From Hydrangea macrophylla (Eukaryota; Streptophyta; Magnoliopsida; Cornales; Hydrangeaceae): a DNA stretch of 64,000 bases. Below the pieces are notes generated by a model that was given only the letters and a program-made list of their open reading frames with translations, ran no database searches and was not told the origin of the DNA. The stretch spans positions 26,256,681 through 26,320,680 of the forward strand of contig CM066994.1 of assembly GCA_033977485.1 (NCBI GenBank). The letters are read 5' to 3'. Within the stretch, counting starts at the first letter, position 1. Each line of letters starts with the position of its first letter. Of the stretch, positions 1-11,400 are shown piece by piece. The position numbers were made by a program, and so were the translations under genes.

Positions 1-283
1 AAATATAAGAGTATATATAGGCAAACTCACATTCAAGAGCAGCAGGAGCTGTCCATTTGACAGAAATACTTGGAGACCAAGTTCAGAAAGTGCCAATCGA
101 TTGGACTCAGGTGGCAATCGATTGGACTAAGGCGGTAAATGGCAATCGATTGGTTGAAGTTCCAATCGATTGGTGAAACATGCCAATTGATTGGTACACC
201 AAATTCACCAAAGACAAAGTAAATAACATAGAATCTCATGGCATAAACGTAATTACAATTACAGCGAAAATACGGGTATTACA
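1..283 (-). mobile_element. Ty3/gypsy-type LTR, 5' part, cut by window edge
   Basis: Read on the minus strand, the sequence from 283 downwards starts TGTAATACCCGTATTTTC, the kind of TGTAA-CCC start common in plant chromovirus LTRs; a very similar start occurs at 13,255 on the plus strand. A TATA-like motif lies at 11-20 (minus), and an array of palindromes lies about 75 bp upstream of it. The other end is outside the window, so no TSD can be tested. The LTR call rests on the start motif and on the match to the 13.3-kb locus. Confidence 0.5.
93..194. repeat. Array of five CCAATCGATTGG-type palindromes
   Basis: Five copies of a 10-12 bp palindrome, CCAATCGATTGG or a close variant, lie near 93-104, 114-125, 142-153, 162-173 and 183-194, with about 8-17 bp of unrelated sequence between them. 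The last has one changed base (CCAATTGATTGG). The array sits just upstream of the TATA-like motif of the minus-strand LTR. Confidence 0.85.
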
Positions 284-912
284 CATTAACCAATTAACTA
301 CATCAATACATCAATTATATATTATTCTTCTTTTCTTTCAACCACTTTAGTTTTTCTTTAGGGTTCTCTAAGTGCACATGTTAAGAAGCTTTCAAAGACT
401 TGTACCTGCACAATTTCCAAAAGGTTCTTACATGTACAAGGGCACATGTTAAGATTTTCCTTTCTTAATGCATCTTCATTCACTTTTTTTCCTTGGTTAG
501 CTATTATAGTGTTGATTCAACTATGTCTTTTGTTCTAGTATTCTTTTTCTTCTCTCTTCTTCTTGTTCTGTTCTGTAATTTACACATTTATTGCTTCCAA
601 GTTCTATTAATTGAGGCAAGAGAACCAATACCACAACTACTCGAGATCGTGCTTGTAGGTGTTTTTGAGTAAAGAGTGTTCTCTTTACTCAGGATTGTTC
701 GAGTCGGGTTCAGATGAATTTCAATCTTATTTAATAAATAAGTCAAATTCAAATATACACGAGCTTGCTCGCTTAATAAGCAAGTCAAACTCAAACACAC
801 ATGAACTCAACTAGCTAGGATCGTATACATCCCTAGTGACTCGCACTATATTCGTTGGATACACTAGTGTGATGGTCATTCTTAACAACTTCTGGTAATA
901 GCATTTCTCTTT

Positions 913-964
<52 letters not shown>

Positions 965-978
965 GTAACACAATGTTT
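284..978. other. No gene seen; hairpin and CT microsatellite
   Basis: AT-rich sequence with only short, repeat-driven open frames. It holds a perfect hairpin at 667-690 (10-bp arms, 4-nt loop), pieces resembling the ends of the MITE at 988-1338 (ACATGTTAAG near 380 and 446), and a pure CT microsatellite at about 916-962. Confidence 0.6.
667..690. repeat. Perfect inverted repeat (10-bp arms, TGTT loop)
   Basis: GAGTAAAGAG at 667-676 is the exact reverse complement of 681-690, with TGTT between. It may be part of an undescribed MITE (sequence around 640-830); no TSD was found. Confidence 0.8.
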
Positions 979-987
979 TTGTTTTTT

Positions 988-1338
988 GGGTTCTATTAAC
1001 ATGTGCCCTTAAGGAGTTAAAAATAGCCAGAAATAGAAATAAATGAGTGAGATTCACACCTAACTTTTCATCAGTTCGGATTCCCAATGCATTTTTTACT
1101 ACTTTAAGCTCATTAACATGTGCCTTAAGAACCACATCCCTTGTGGCCGAGTGGTAAGCTTCTTGGGTGTACTACCCAAGAGGTTTAGTGTTCGAGTCAT
1201 GGGGAGTATGGCCACTGGAGAATTCACCCGACGACTCTAGGGCCTCGGGGGATTTGTCGAGGTGCACGCAAGCTCGCCCGGACACCCCCGATTACCAAAA
1301 AAAAATAAGTGCCTTAAGGGCACATGTTAACATCTCCC
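988..1338. mobile_element. Mutator-type MITE with 9-bp TSD, interrupted by a SINE
   Basis: The element starts GGGTTCTATTAACATG and ends with the inverted equivalent (GTTAACATCTCCC). It is flanked by an exact 9-bp duplication TTGTTTTTT (979-987 and 1339-1347), the size expected for Mutator-like elements. Its ends match the MITE at 39,280-39,453. The outer part of each inverted repeat is itself close to a palindrome (TTAACATGTGCCCTTAAGG continuing into its complement). A SINE with its own TSD lies inside at 1130-1308, so the MITE is the older insertion. It encodes nothing. Confidence 0.85.
1130..1308 (+). mobile_element. tRNA-derived SINE with 10-bp TSD
   Basis: The sequence begins with a polymerase III promoter: box A-like TGGCCGAGTGGT near 1143 and box B-like GTTCGAGTC near 1190, and it ends in an A-rich tail (about 1296-1308). 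GTGCCTTAAG at 1120-1129 is repeated exactly at 1309-1318, giving a clear target-site duplication. This structure is that of a plant tRNA-derived SINE mobilised by LINE machinery in trans. It is inserted in the MITE at 988-1338. Confidence 0.88.
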
Positions 1339-1689
1339 TTGTTTTTTTTTTTTTTTTTATCCAAACACAAAGTTGTCTAAAATGCACGAAAAAAGTAGAT
1401 CCAATGATACAGGTCAGATTTTATTTGGGAATGTAATTGCCATGTTAAATTTAGGGAGTAAGGTTAGAGATGCCTATACTCAATTTTATAGACAAACGAG
1501 GGAAAATAGTGATATTATAAATAAATAAATGAGTATGACAATTATTGGAGAGCTTTATACCAAAAGAAGCTTTTACTCAAATTTCCACTCAACTTTGATT
1601 AAAATTTTGAGTAAGGTTGGAGATGTCTTAGCGAAGTCAATAAAATGACTGGTCTTGTAAACCAAATCATAAACAAACATACATATATA

Positions 1690-1824
1690 TCTATATAATA
1701 AATTAGGAATGGGTTTGTCTCCAATCGAGGCAAAGACAAACAAGGGCTGGGATTTGTCAACCATCAAAGACAAAGAACGGTTCAGATTCACTTCAAAAGC
1801 ATTTTGAAATTTTAAAAAAAATGA

Positions 1825-1901
<77 letters not shown>

Positions 1902-4900
1902 GAGTCATAACTCATAACCCACAAGTCCACCACATTCCACAAACAAACCCTCTGTCATTCACCCCAACTCTCTCTCTCTCTCTCTCTACTGCTTCACACT
2001 CACTCTCCTCTCTTTCACTCTCTTCACCCTTACTCTCTCTCGGTGTGGCCCTCTCAACCACAATCTGACCCCTCTTCTCTTCTAATTTTAATTTTTTTGG
2101 TATTTCTTTTTCCAATTGTATACAGTAGCAAAGATTGTGGCTTTGCTCCTCCAAAATCTGCTCTTCGAGATCCTTGAAGGTCTGTTTTAAGTTTTCCCCC
2201 AAATTTGTGCAGTTTTTTTTTGGGTTTCATTGAGGGCTTCTAAGTGTTTTGAGTTTTAATTTTCAAACTATTGCAGGTGGGTATGAATAAATTGAGCTCT
2301 CAAAAAGCCCAAATAGGTCATTGCTTGCTTAACTAAGGTAATTTTTCTTATCTTAATTAAATAACTGATCTTATAGTGCTTGCTTTGAGTCACATGAAAA
2401 TCTTCTAATTTTTTTATTTTTATATTTTTGGTATTTTCTTAATACAGTAGCAAAGGTTGTGGCTTTCTCCTCCAAATCTACACACATGTCTTCGAGATTC
2501 TTCAAGGTCTGTTAAGTTTTTCCCCAAATTTGTGCAGTTTATTTTTTGGGTTTCATTCATGGCTTCTAAGTGTTTTAAGTTTTAATTTTCAAACTATTGC
2601 AGGTGTTTCTATGGTATTTTTTTCTTATCTTAATTAAATACTTTGTCTTTATGCATTTGCTTTCCCATCTCCTGCACTCTAGCTCCACCAAATACTTTTG
2701 TTTGGGATAACTCAATACCAAGGGGTGATATTAGGTGGGATAAGGGAGTTTGGGATAACTCTTTATCCCTGCTTTCATCTTAATAGTGGCTTCAGTTTAA
2801 GAACCCAACCCATGATTGGTTAAGAAAATATTGAGTTCCTGCTAACTAGCAAAAGAAAAAGAAAACTTCAAATTATAGTGTCGGTAAAGTAGTTGAAGAT
2901 GAGTAACACATCGTATTTGTTATGTATCCATGGGTATTTATTCCGAGTGTATGGGTGTAAATATTCTTATAGGTTAAATGCAGTTTACCCCCTGTGGTTA
3001 GGCCCATTTTCACTTTACCCCCTGTACTTCAAAAGCAGACACTTAACCCGCTGTTGTTTCAGACTGAAGTGATACTGTTAAGATTTTTCTCAAAAATTGA
3101 TGAAAACTCTAAAATTGGCCAAAAATATTAACACTTAGCCCCCTTTGTGAGGTTAATGCTGCCATATAGCCCACCTATGTGGGGCTAATTTTTAACACTT
3201 AATTCCTATAGAGGGCTAATTTTGGGGTTAATTGCGTATGTACAGTTAATTAAACTTTCTATGTAGGGCTAACTTTGACACTAAATCCCCATGTAAACAA
3301 ATGACTCTCACAGTTTGTCTCTCAAGAGTGAGTAAATATCCAAATTGAAATTAGGATCATGTCTACTCACTGGAATCGTAAAACGAATCTGTTGCAATAT
3401 CAAGTACGTTATTTTTTCATTGCTTTTTGTTTCTCAAACTTTGATTTTCCTATTTTCAAATGAACATATCTTATCTACTAATCTTCTCAGTTTTATAGTT
3501 TTGTAGATGGTACATTTCTTTGATGTTTATTTTTCCCCATGTAATAGTTTTTTAGGCCCAATGGATGAAAGTAATGCTTTCAAAACCTTTACTTAGAGCT
3601 GAATATGCCTTAAAATTTGTTTCTGCTCCTGGTGTTTCAAATATTTTTTGTTGGATAAGCACTAATAGCCAAGCTTGGTAGTTTGAATGGCCAATTTTGA
3701 TTGAATCTACACTCTGTTTTTTGTGTTTATTGTTTATCCTAGGATTGGGTTCCATAGCACTTTAAGATTCTTACAGTCGGCCCTTTTTTTTTTTTCCCTT
3801 CTTTGTTGGAAAAAGTAGTCATAACTCACAATTGATAAGGACATTACAACTAAAATTCTAAGATTCTATGGGCTATGTGTTTGTGATTCAAAGCTTCTAC
3901 TATGGTCTTTTGTATTTTTTTTTCTCATATTTGTTTCAATTTTGAAATTTTTGTCTACTGAAACATGTACTCCGTATTTTTTTGGGGGCTTCACGTTCAT
4001 ATAGCTATTTGTTGTTACTTCTGTCTTTTTATCTGTATTATTTTGCATTTTCTTCTGTTTCTGTTTTTTCCTTCTATTTTTTTTTTTTGCCTCCCTTAAA
4101 TCTACATTTAAAATGGTTGATAAAGGGATGTTATTGCTGAACTAATTAATTGTTGAAAAAGAAATGAAGAAAATCATGGATTAGGCAATATTGAATACTT
4201 GAAAACATGAAGTGAAACCAAATCTTTCACCTTTTTATTGTGTTTGCACTTTGCAGGTGCAAGTCATGTGCGTGTGAGATTACCATAGAGGAAATACTAA
4301 ATTTGGGTTATTGAATTACGACGAACTCCTTGAATGTGATATATGATCACCAGGTTACATATACTGTCAACTTTGTGCTTTGCCTTGAGATTTAGTGACG
4401 GGCTAACGCTTGGCAGCATAGTTGAAAATAATAAGTATAAGTCTTCGTGTCTAGCATTACTCCATTCTGAATTTCATAAAGAGCATTAGCTAGCTTTGGG
4501 AATATAGAGCTTTGAATTACAATTAAACCACACGGATCACGTTGATGTTGGGTTCAAGGTGGACCAATAGTATGGTTTTCAAAAATTTTAATATTTCTTT
4601 TTGTAAGAAGACTATATCTGCTTGCATAGAATTGCATGACTGAAATTTATCAGTTTGTAATTTCAGGACTAAACTTCGGGTTTGAGCAAGCACGCTGGCA
4701 AACACGATAAGAATCAACCAGCCAACCCCGAACTTTGTGAGATTTAATTTTTGGTTTTCCGGGTTTGGATTTTGTTATTTCTCAGCTTATTGTTATCTAC
4801 ATTGTAATTGTAATTATTTCTCATGAGGTTGTAATTGTAATTTGAAATCAAATGCTATGTCACAACGGTTTACATGTATTGCATAATATGTACTGCTCGA

Positions 4901-4929
4901 TAGTGGCTTTAGCCACGGGCAACACCTAG
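1690..4929 (+). mobile_element. Possible non-autonomous Helitron
   Basis: The 3' end is the stronger part: a hairpin GTGGCTTTAGCCAC at 4903-4916 followed 10 bp later by CTAG at 4926-4929 and then T, as at Helitron 3' ends. The proposed 5' end, TCTATATAATAAATTAGG at 1690, has the TC start and follows an A, fitting insertion between A and T. The interior has no Rep/helicase. It holds a CT tract (1828-1899), a CT-rich leader-like stretch (about 1910-2060) and a direct duplication (about 2124-2280 against 2446-2606) of a block ending in TTGCAGG, which could be a captured gene 5' region. Around 2970-3300 is another common plant repeat. The 5' boundary is uncertain. Confidence 0.4.
2124..2606 (+). 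repeat. Direct duplication of a ~160-bp intron/exon-like block
   Basis: ACAGTAGCAAAG...TTGCAGGTG occurs at about 2124-2280 and again at about 2446-2606, roughly 85-90% identical by eye. Each copy ends in a pyrimidine-poor TTGCAGG resembling a splice acceptor. No long frame crosses it. Confidence 0.7.
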
Positions 4930-5869
4930 TATATATATATGTTTGCTTAGCAAGAATAAATTTATTAATCCAAGGCAAAGCCAAAACCAAAGCCTAAACA
5001 ACCAAAAAAAATAGAGCTCAAGCCTACATACATCAGATATACACAACCATGGCTTGGGTTAGATAAAGAACAAACACCTTAACTACAAAAGGCTCCAAAC
5101 AAATGAAATTAAAGAGCAAACCTGGAAGCCAAAAACCAAAATACTGCCCTTAACAACATCAGACATCACGAAATCACATAGACGCAGTTCAAAAAATCAA
5201 AACACCAAAACAACAAAAGACCAACACCCAAATCAAAGAACACCGAAAAAGATATGAATATGTAGTATATTTTATATGAGGGATAAATCTAGTATAATTT
5301 TATTATTTCCGGATAAATTAGCCAAAGAATTTACGATTAAAACATTCTACATGACACAATAAAAATCGATGCGACCGCAATGCGAACACAATTCTAATGA
5401 CCAATACTGAACTGCAAAAACAAAAATGCAAACATTATTTTCTGGTGTTGTATGAAAAAAAATTTGCGAACTTACAATCGTTTTGAAGTGAAATTCGTAG
5501 AGTAAAATGCGACCACTGTCCAATACACAACTGAGATCAGAGCAGTGTAGACAGAGGAATTGAAGCTTTGATGAGAAAACCCGAGTGGGAGAGAGAGAGA
5601 GAGAGAGAGAGAGGAGAATGGGGGAAGGCGAGTGGTAGATGGAGAGGCAATGAGGCTAGAAGACGTAAATAGAGGGAGGGTTTTTATTGAAAAGGAAGGA
5701 TAGGCCAAGTGAGATTGATTCTTTCACGGTAAAAAGCCACATAGGCTCCAAGTGGCAGCATGAGATTGATTCGTTTTAATGTTTTGTCCTTAGAAGTCAT
5801 TTTTTAGAGTGGTAAATGTCGGATTATGACTAAATTATTGTTTTTTAACACAAAATGGTGTCTGAAGAA
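4930..5869. other. No gene seen
   Basis: AT-rich sequence. A minus-strand open frame at 5472-5708 is Ser-rich at its start and could mimic a transit peptide, but much of it is a GA/CT microsatellite (5588-5613), and nothing continues it. Confidence 0.5.
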
Positions 5870-6262
5870 AGAAAAAAAAGGAAAAAAAAAAAAAAGAGAA
5901 AAAGAGTAGATTAAAAAAAAAAGAAGAAGAAATTTGAAGGAAAAAAAAGGAAAAGAAATATGAAAATGAAAAAGGGAAAAAAAATGGATCCGAACAAAAA
6001 AAAATGAGGAGATCAGAAAAAAAGAAAAAAATAAAAAAGAAAAAGAAAAAAAGAAGAAGATATGAGGAAAAAAAGAAAGAAAGAAAAAGAAGGCAGATCT
6101 AAAAATGAAAAAGAAAAGAAAAAAAATAAAAATAAATAAGCAGATCGGAAAATGAAAAGAGGGGGAAAAAAATCATATATGAAAATGAAAAGAGAGGAAA
6201 AAAAATCATATATGAAAATGAAAAAGAAAAAAAAAATAGATTTGAAAAAAAAAAAAAAAGTT
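5870..6262. repeat. A/AG-rich low-complexity tract
   Basis: About 390 bp of almost pure purine (runs of A and GAAAA), with several near-repeats of ATATGAAAATGAAAA. No coding potential. Confidence 0.85.
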
Positions 6263-6419
6263 ATTCCAAATTTCTAATCTCACCTAATACCACATCTTCC
6301 CATAGGTTAGAGTTATTCCACTCTCCATAGGATAAAAACTTAGTTCAGCACTATATTATCTTGTCCAATAGCACCCTCCAGCCTCCTAGTTTATGATATT
6401 TCTTGAAGTGCATCATATG

Positions 6420-6740
6420 CTTGAGTCAAGGTACCGAGTGAAAGATGCTGAGAAAGCTAACAGATAGAGAGAGAGAGTCAATTATTCAAAGCCTTTCTAC
6501 AAGTATCTGAAAGCCACATGCTCGTGAAAGACCGTTCGGTAGATTTTGATCAGAGAGCCTTCACCCGCCAGTGGAGTACAGGGACCGTTTGGGGACCACG
6601 TTTTTACCCACAAAAGCTCAATTATTGCACCTCCCCAATCGTGAACTTATTGGGATCGCATATCACGAATAAATATTCACTACTACCATTGTATGAGTGT
6701 CTATCTGTGGTACCAATCAAAATACATTTTTATTGATTAT
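6420..6740 (+). repeat. Dispersed ~320-bp repeat, copy 1
   Basis: Shares ordered blocks with other places in the window: a GAGAGAGAG-TCAATTATT block, GAAAGCCACATGCTCGTG, GTAGATTT-GATCAGAGAGCC, GGGACCGTTTGGGG, AAAAGCTCAATTATTGCACC and GAACTTATTGGGAT. Related copies lie near 7030, 25,840, 28,640, 32,780, 39,540 and 43,470. I do not recognise the family; it codes for nothing convincing. Confidence 0.7.
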
Positions 6741-6841
6741 TGTGAGGTAATTTTAACATTCTCTAATTAAAATTTAGTAAATCAATTACGGAGTATCACA
6801 TTATTTGAAAAAAAAAATTAAAATTTATAGATTTAAAAAAC

Positions 6842-7003
6842 GAGTAATTCTTTGGTGACAACTTTCATACAACCTTTTAAAAAGATGTATCTATTTCTCT
6901 CCTGTGATGTCATTGGACCCCACAGTGACATAAGAGAGAGAGAGACACATCTTTTAGAAGGTTGTACAAAAGTTATGTGAAAATTGTCACCAAAAAATTA
7001 CCC
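6842..7003. mobile_element. Mutator-type MITE, TSD TTAAAAAAC
   Basis: Terminal inverted repeats GAGTAATTCTTTGGTGACAA and its inverted partner (...CCAAAAAATTACCC), with an exact 9-bp duplication TTAAAAAAC at 6833-6841 and 7004-7012. Same family as 28,432-28,616 and the remnant at 13,108. Confidence 0.87.
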
Positions 7004-7029
7004 TTAAAAAACATGACATTACTCAATTA

Positions 7030-7375
7030 ATTTTAATGCTTTCAGAAAGCTGGAGCCTGGAATGGAGCAAGATTCAAGAAAGGGTGGCCAATCGCTGCCC
7101 AAGAGAGAGAAGAGAGAGAGAGAGAGTCAATTATTATCAACGGAGGAGAAAGCCGAAAGCCACGTGCTCATGTGTGAACGTAATTAAAACATTCTTTGAT
7201 TTCGGTCATAAACCCTGACCTATGAGAACGACTCCACACCCGAAAGTGGAGACTGGAGTCACTGGACAGTGGAGGGTATGGGACCATTTGGGCAACATGA
7301 TTGCTGCCCGCAAAATGCCCAATTATGGCACCTCAAATCAGCGAACTTATGAATGTTTGGACCCAAACGCAAAAG
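7030..7375 (+). repeat. Dispersed ~320-bp repeat, copy 2
   Basis: Contains the GAGAGAGAGAGTCAATTATT block, the GCCACGTGCTCATG block, the GGGACCATTTGGGC block and the CCAATTATGGCACCTC block in the same order as the copy at 6420. A (TTA)n microsatellite follows at about 7428-7450. Confidence 0.65.
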
Positions 7376-7677
7376 CTATTTAAAAATCTATTTTGCACTC
7401 TCTCTCTTTTTATTTTAATTTTAATTTTATTATTATTATTATTATTATTAATATATATAGAAAATGTTTTGCACTTTAACCTTTTACTTAATTTCAAACA
7501 TTTTACCGACAACAATCAAAGGGACATAAAAATATCACAAATAGATGTTCATAAAAGGATATGATATCTCATAAGTTGAGTTAAGTTTGGTGAATTTTAA
7601 TGCCACATAGGATGTCACATTCTTTTGTGAGCATACATTTTTGTGTCCCAAATATTGCCCTTTTATGTGTCCATCTT

Positions 7678-7835
7678 TGTTAGAGTTTATATTTTTATGT
7701 TTTGTTTTCTTATGTCTTTTATTATTTTACCTAAGGGTATTATTGGAATTGATGTAATTGTTGATTATTTGACATTTAATAAAAGAGAGAAGACTATATA
7801 GTTCTTCTCAGTTTTTACCCTAAATCAATTCTACA
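7678..7835 (+). repeat. 5' LTR of the copia element
   Basis: 158 bp from TGTTAGAG to TTCTACA. A TATA-like ACTATATAGT lies near 7792. It differs from the 3' LTR by one G/A and one T/C change. Confidence 0.95.
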
Positions 7836-7847
7836 TGGTATCAGAGC
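7836..7847 (+). promoter_or_regulatory. Primer-binding site (initiator Met tRNA)
   Basis: TGGTATCAGAGC follows the 5' LTR directly and matches the usual plant copia primer-binding site. The untranslated leader runs from here to 8425 and is C-rich, with no long open frame. Confidence 0.92.
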
Positions 7848-8425
7848 AACTCTTAGAGAGATTTCACAACCTACCCAAACCACCACCTTCCACCACCACC
7901 AACCACCACTGAATCTTCCTGCGGTACCACCCTCATCTCTCTACATCCCAGCCGACAACCCCTAATAGGTCTCTGGGTCTAGCCGAGCCTCTCCCACCCA
8001 GCGCTGAGACCCTCTCAGTCCAACCCCACCCTCGCCGAGCCTCTATGGTCCTTCCCATGGCCTCCTAGCCCTAGCCGACACCACCACAACCCCACCCAGC
8101 CTCACCGCAACCCCTCATCTGCTCCCACTACAGATCGAGCACTCCATGCTTGCCCAGCCCTCGCCGCAAATCCACATAGACTCATTTTCTCTATTTTGTT
8201 TTTCTTCTTCACCCCCAAACTCCTACCGCCCCTTATTTTGATTGGAGATTCAGTTTTACCCAATTTTTTTCTGGCCCTTTGATGGCCATTGATCTATCCT
8301 AATTCTATTGGGCATCCTTTTGGTGCTGTGATTGATTAGTGTGTGCTTTGAATCCATTGATATCAGTTTTCTTTTCATGTGTGGTGATTGTTGCGGGTAT
8401 CCTATTTCTTTGAGATTTATTCACG

Positions 8426-11400
8426 ATGTCTGACGATTCTACCAAGTCTACCGTGAACTCTAGGAGTGAAACTTATGTTGTCCCTCCCAGCGACAGCCCG
8501 AACGTCAAACTCACCACATCTCTTTTTAATGACCAGAATTATGTGGCATGGTCTGGGTCTGTGGTTATGTCCCTGAAGGGTCGCGGAAAGATGGGTTACA
8601 TCAATGGAAAGATTAAAGCACCTAATCCTGAGGATGCCACCTATGATAAGTAGGAGATGGAAAACTCCACTGTCATGACTTGGATTTGTCATTCTATGAA
8701 ACCAGAGATAGCTGAGAGTTTTTTGGATATGGCGACTGCCCAAGATATTTGGGACACTATGACCCACACTTATTCCCGCAAGGGGAACTCAGCACAGATT
8801 TTTGAGTTGCGTCGATTGATTGGCAGATCCGAACAGGTTGAGTTCAGTGTGCTTCAGTACTACACCTCTCTCTCCACCAATTGGAAATGCCTGGATCACT
8901 TATTAGACTTCAAGCCTGTTTGTCCTACTGATGCCGTGGCCTATAATAAGCTTGTTACTGAAGAGAGGATTTTTAAGTTCCTCGAGGGCCTTCATCCTGA
9001 TTTGGATCCAGTTCGCAGTCGAATACTGGGAATGGAACCTTTGCCTTCTCTTCAGGAGGCCTTTGCTTTTGTCCAGAATGAGGAAAGTCGTCGTTCTGCT
9101 ATGCTTCCACCTGCTTCTACAGAGCGCTCTGCTCTTATTTCGGCTTCTCAGAGAGATGAGAGCCGTAGCCGTGACCATCCTAGTGAATCCGAAGATAAGT
9201 CCAAGCAGTTTTGTGACTACTGTAATACAAAATATCATACCCGGGCCACGTGCTATAAATTACATGGTTATCCCCAAGGCGGCAGGGGGGCCCCAGGAGG
9301 TCGAGGTGGTCGCTTTGGCCAGTCTAGGGGTCGAGGAGGACGGTTTAATGGCCGTAATGCTACCGCTCATCACTCTACCACTGTGGATCCTACAGCCTCC
9401 GTTCCAGTTGATCCACCTCCACCCAATACTTCCCCAGCTATGTTTACTGCCTCTGAGGTGGAGGAGGCTCTTCGCACCCTAATGGCTCACCGTACTTCTT
9501 CTGCTACAGCCTCTACATCCACAGGTGTCTCTACTTCATTTTCCCAATCAGGTACATTTGTTCCTCCCGCAAGCGCACACTTGTCTCTCTCTTCTTTTCC
9601 CTGGATTATTGATTCGGGTGCTTCTGAGCACATGTCTAGATGTTCTGATATTTTTTCTGATTATATACCATGTTCAGGAAGAGATAAAGTTCGTATTACA
9701 GATGGTACTTTTTCCTCTGTCTCAGGGAAGGGTACTATTCATGCAGCTCCAGACTTACCTCTTTCCTTTGTCTTACATGTCCCAAAATTTTCTCATAACC
9801 TTTTATCTATCAGTCGTCTTACCCAGAAACTAAACTGCAGTGTAACTTTTTTCCCGTCTTATTGTGTCTTTCAGGATTTCTCCACGGGGAGGACGATTGG
9901 CAGTGGTAGAGAAGAGAGTGGACTTTATTTTTTGGATGCTGGAGGACCAGTGGCTCATTACACAGTTGTTTCGGGAAATAAAGCTGAAGACATACATCTT
10001 TGGCATAGGCGTTTAGGGCACCCTTCTTTTCATTTACTAAAGCATTTATTTCCTTCATTAGTCTTGAATAAAAATGTTTCTGACTTTCTATGTGAAACAT
10101 GTGAACTTGGTAAACATCACAGAGCTTCTTTTGCTCCAAGTATTAATAAAAGTTCAGTTCCATTTGCTTTAGTTTATACTGATGTATGGGGTCCTTCTCG
10201 TGTTTTATCTTTGAAAGGTCATAGATGGTTTGTCATTTTTGTTGATGATTATTCCCGTACAACTTGGTTATATCTGATGAAAGAGAAAAGAGAGGTGTTT
10301 TCCATCTTTAAAACTTTTCATAAAATGCTGAGTACACAGTTTGGTACTAGTCTAAAGGTTTTGCGGTCTGATCAAGGGGGTGAGTACATTGACTCGGGTT
10401 TGGCAGATTACTTCTGTTCTAATGGGATCATTCATCAAACATCTTGCACCAACATTCCTCAGCAAAATGGGGTGGCAGAGCACAAGAATCGACATTTGCT
10501 TGATATTGCTCGCACCTTGATTCTTTCTGTTAATGCACCTAAATTCAACTAGGGTGAAGTTGTGTTAACTGCGGCTTATCTCATTAATCGTCTCCCTACT
10601 CGTGTCCTGAACAAAAGGGCACCCATTGAAGTTCTTTCTGATATCTCTCCTCTGTTCTCTATTACTCCTCATATCTTTCGATGTGTCTATTTTGTTCACA
10701 ACCACTCCCCTTCTAGGGGGAAGTTAGACCCCTGATCTATCAAATGTGTCTTTGTGGGATATTCTCCTACTCAGAAAGGTTACCGCTGCTACCATCCTCC
10801 CTCTAGGAAATGGTTTGTCTCCATGGACGTTACGTTCCATGAGTCCCAGTCCTACTTTGAGTCTTCACCTAGTTCTGAGTCACCTCTTCAGGGGGAGCAA
10901 TGGTATGAGGAAGAAGTGACTCTCCCTGTCCCAGTGATGGAAAGGAGAAGCAATAATGAGGAGGGGGAGATTGGAGTTGATAATGAGGGAGAAGATGAAG
11001 TTGAAAATGAGAGGGGAAATGAAGGTAATCGTACTCCAACAAGGAAAGGGAAGGAGTTGCTGGTTTATTCAAAAGGTACATGGAGTAAATCCAAACATAA
11101 AGAAACCGCACCCTCTACTCTACCATTGATATCTCCTTCTCTTGCTGAGAACCAAGGTATTTCTGATTCTGATCTTGATGTCCCTATTGCAGTACGTAAA
11201 GGTGTTAGGGCGTGTACCCAATATCCTATTTCCAATTTTGTGTCTTATTCTCACTTGTCTCCTTCTTATAAAACTTTTCTTTCAAAAATTGATTTTGTGT
11301 CTATTCCTAACAATGTCCAGGATGCTCTTGCGGATCCTAAATGGAAACTTGCAATGATCGAAGAGATGAAAGCTCTTCGTAAGAATGGTACTTGGGAATT

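Noticed and set aside
811..2202. Minus-strand open frames rich in Arg-Glu (around 833-1135, 1573-1908, 1912-2202)
   Set aside because: Translations of CT/GA microsatellites; no conserved protein and no plausible gene structure.
5472..5708. Minus-strand frame with a Ser-rich, transit-peptide-like start
   Set aside because: It depends on a GA microsatellite, is only 78 codons, and has no continuation or domain.
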